Shown one piece after another: positions 6,744 to 7,741 of a stretch of 7,741 bases of DNA. Position 1 is the first letter of the stretch; every line of letters begins with the position of its first letter. The stretch covers positions 1-7,741 of the forward strand of contig JAVBJW010000067.1 in the NCBI GenBank assembly GCA_031546805.1, given 5' to 3'. Below the pieces are notes generated by a model. It did no database searches. It had not been told where the DNA came from and was given only the letters and a program-made list of their open reading frames with translations. Both the position numbers and the translations under genes were made by a program. Source of the DNA: Mesenet sp031546805. GTDB taxonomy: Bacteria > Pseudomonadota > Alphaproteobacteria > Rickettsiales > Anaplasmataceae.

Positions 6744-6986
6744 TTATTGCTGGAATTGATTAAATGAATTTTGAAAATGGTCTAATATTATTTTAACCCA
6801 TCTTTTTTGTCATTTTCTTGTTGACATATGAGACAGCATCTTAACAGCTTCATCATTTTCAAGACCATTACGATATGCTTGTATTTTACTTTTATCCCAT
6901 TGAGTTAAAGGAACACGACATTCTTCTAAGCGATTAATTACTGTTTGATATATATGCATTAGTTTATCAAGATCACAAGTTATACC
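6744..6986 (-). pseudogene. Unrecognised gene fragment with in-frame TGA
   Basis: The minus-strand frame is open from 6986 and reads GITCDLDKLMHIYQTVINRL, then EECRVPLTQWDKSKIQAYRN, GLENDEAVKMLSHMSTRK, a TGA at 6812-6810, and then QKRWVKIILDHFQNSFNQFQQ to a TAA at 6746-6744. The same frame stays protein-like on both sides of the TGA. A TGG-to-TGA change would explain it, giving STRKWQKRWVKI. The frame ends upstream at a TAA at 6989-6987, just before the IS200/IS605 remnant, so the 5' part seems lost. An ATG at 6959-6957 could start a 49-residue product, without a ribosome-binding site. The content is mostly helical and charged. I cannot assign a family. Confidence 0.45.
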
Positions 6987-7001
6987 TTATAAAGTGTAAT
7001 T

Positions 7002-7077
7002 ATGACAGAGTATGATAAAGGAAAGCACACATCATAGGTACAATATAGTATGGATTACAAAGTATCGATATAAAGTA
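7002..7077 (+). pseudogene. tnpA: IS200/IS605-family transposase TnpA, 5' fragment
   Basis: The start of a Y1 (HUH) single-strand transposase. From the ATG at 7002 it reads MTEYDKGKHTS, a TAG at 7035-7037, then VQYSM. After a frame change it reads WITKYRYKV at 7051-7077. IS200-type TnpA proteins begin with a YDKG...H...YH.VW.TKYR.KVL pattern, so identity is good over this stretch. The block that should carry the first H of the YH.VW strand is damaged by a small deletion. The HUH and Tyr catalytic motifs further on are absent, because the match stops at 7077 where the IS630-like DNA begins. Two disabling lesions plus truncation make it dead. Confidence 0.7.
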
Positions 7078-7741
7078 TAGCCCTACAATAGTCCGAATGT
7101 GACAAGATAAGGATTCAGGGTAATGAGGAGGGTTAAATGCCAGGAGCATATATTTAAGGAAAAAGGCAATTTGGATGAAGGAGAAAGTAGAGCATCTGTG
7201 GCCAAGAGATTTAAAATCGGAAAAACAACACTATACGAATGGCAGCAAAGACGCAAGGAAACAGGTGATTTTCAGTCCAAAAAACTTGGAAATATAATCA
7301 CAAAATTACTGACTGGAATGTATTTACCGAATTTGCTGAAAAACATGGAGCTATCGGAGATGGCGAAACTCTGGGGCAACATTAATTTTCGAACAATCCA
7401 TCGAGCGCTAAAAAAGATCGGATTTACACGCAAAATAAGACCTATGGATATAAAGAAAGGAATGAAGTGCCAAATTCAAAGAAATTGTAGCAACGAAAGA
7501 TCCTGAAAATCTGGTATTTTTAGACGAATCAGGCATTAATAATACAGAAAGTATGGATATTGCAAAGAAGGAGAGAGATTTCACGCCTTAAAATCTGGAA
7601 AGAAAACTCAACATGATTGCAGCATTAAATAAAGGGAAACTCATGGCATCTATGACATTAGAAGCGATACGGATGTTTTTAACTTGAGCAGTTTTTGACT
7701 CCGATTTTACAATCTGGACAAACGGTAATTCTCGACATTTC
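7078..7741 (+). mobile_element. IS630-family element, left end and part of transposase
   Basis: The element appears to begin at the TA of 7078-7079, directly abutting TA at 7076-7077 inside the IS200/IS605 gene. IS630 elements insert at TA and duplicate it, so the TATA junction fits. The 57 bases 7080-7136 are non-coding and should hold the terminal inverted repeat, which I cannot delimit without the other end. They end in GAGGAGGG (7125-7132), an excellent ribosome-binding site for the ancestral transposase ATG at 7137. The element continues beyond the window's right edge. Confidence 0.6.
7137..7741 (+). pseudogene. IS630-family DDE transposase, multiply frameshifted
   Basis: Pieces of one transposase follow in order but in different frames. 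MPGAY is at 7137, LRKKAI at 7154-7171, and DEGESRASVAKRFKIGKTTL...YEWQQRRKETGDFQSKK, the helix-turn-helix part, at about 7174-7290. NHKITDWNVFTEFAEKHGA is at 7296-7352, MAKLWGN...TIHRALKKIGFTRK at 7360-7434, and KTYGYKERNEV at 7437-7469. FKEIVATKDPENLVFLDESG is at 7475-7534 with the first catalytic Asp at 7523-7525. YGYCKEGERFHALKSGKKTQ is at 7552-7611, MIAALNKGKLM at 7613-7645, DTDVFNL at 7666-7686, and EQFLTPILQSGQTVILD at 7686-7736 with the second Asp. The final Glu lies beyond the window. At least nine frame changes make it non-functional. The open frame 7123-7506 is only partly real: its first 17 codons, a central piece (about 7294-7359) and its last 24 codons are out-of-frame translation. 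Confidence 0.9.

Noticed and set aside
229..6784. Near-identical 16-mers TTTT(A/G)AAAATGGTCTA at 229-244 and 6769-6784
   Set aside because: The match is short and A+T-rich, and the second copy lies inside the broken minus-strand frame. It is compatible with chance in 7.7 kb of this composition.
6960..7001. Subterminal hairpin of the IS200/IS605 left end
   Set aside because: Only weak partial pairing (around TTATA-CC-TTATAA) is visible, and the minus-strand frame runs through most of this stretch, so the left end cannot be placed.
7123..7506. A 127-codon open frame from the ATG at 7123 taken as an intact gene
   Set aside because: Only parts of it match transposase. The ATG at 7123 lies next to the ribosome-binding site of the true ancestral start at 7137, and homology hops to other frames within it.
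1..7741. CRISPR array, riboswitch, retron or other defence system
   Set aside because: No direct-repeat array, conserved riboswitch core, reverse transcriptase or defence gene is visible on either strand.

Overview
This is an A+T-rich window (by eye roughly one third G+C). It carries a compact housekeeping block on the minus strand, flanked on both sides by decayed insertion sequences. The protein sequences, the retained purine-synthesis gene (absent from Rickettsia, kept in Anaplasmataceae), a tRNA without an encoded CCA and the heavy load of broken IS5, IS200/IS605 and IS630 transposases point to an alphaproteobacterial endosymbiont of the Rickettsiales. Wolbachia is the best guess. That is inference from family resemblance, not a database match.

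Layout, left to right. 1-154: 3'-truncated IS5-family transposase remnant on the plus strand. 150-189: a hairpin plus T-run that fits a terminator for leftward transcription. 253-325: tRNA-Met(CAU), minus strand. 354-1652: purB. 1706-2239: rplI. 2257-2526: rpsR. 2528-2905: rpsF. 2940-2967: a good sigma70-type promoter that should drive rpsF-rpsR-rplI and probably purB and the tRNA, ending at the hairpin. 2973-6320: dnaE, the replicative DNA polymerase III alpha subunit, also minus strand, with its own A+T-rich upstream region. 6540-6671: a possible 43-residue single-membrane-segment ORF, plus strand. 6698-6737: a folded palindrome. 6744-6986: an unrecognised minus-strand reading frame broken by one TGA. 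7002-7077: the first ~30 codons of an IS200/IS605 TnpA, broken. 7078-7741: an IS630-family element whose transposase is split over many frames and runs off the window.

The five protein genes and the tRNA are all codirectional and look intact. They serve replication, translation and purine synthesis. The right-hand 1.1 kb reads as nested decay: an old gene fragment, an IS200/IS605 element next to it, and an IS630 element apparently inserted at a TA inside the IS200/IS605 gene. I found no convincing new biological system. The items most worth a second look are the small membrane ORF with its IS-end-like leader, the palindrome between the convergent frames, and the indel-dominated decay of the IS630 gene.
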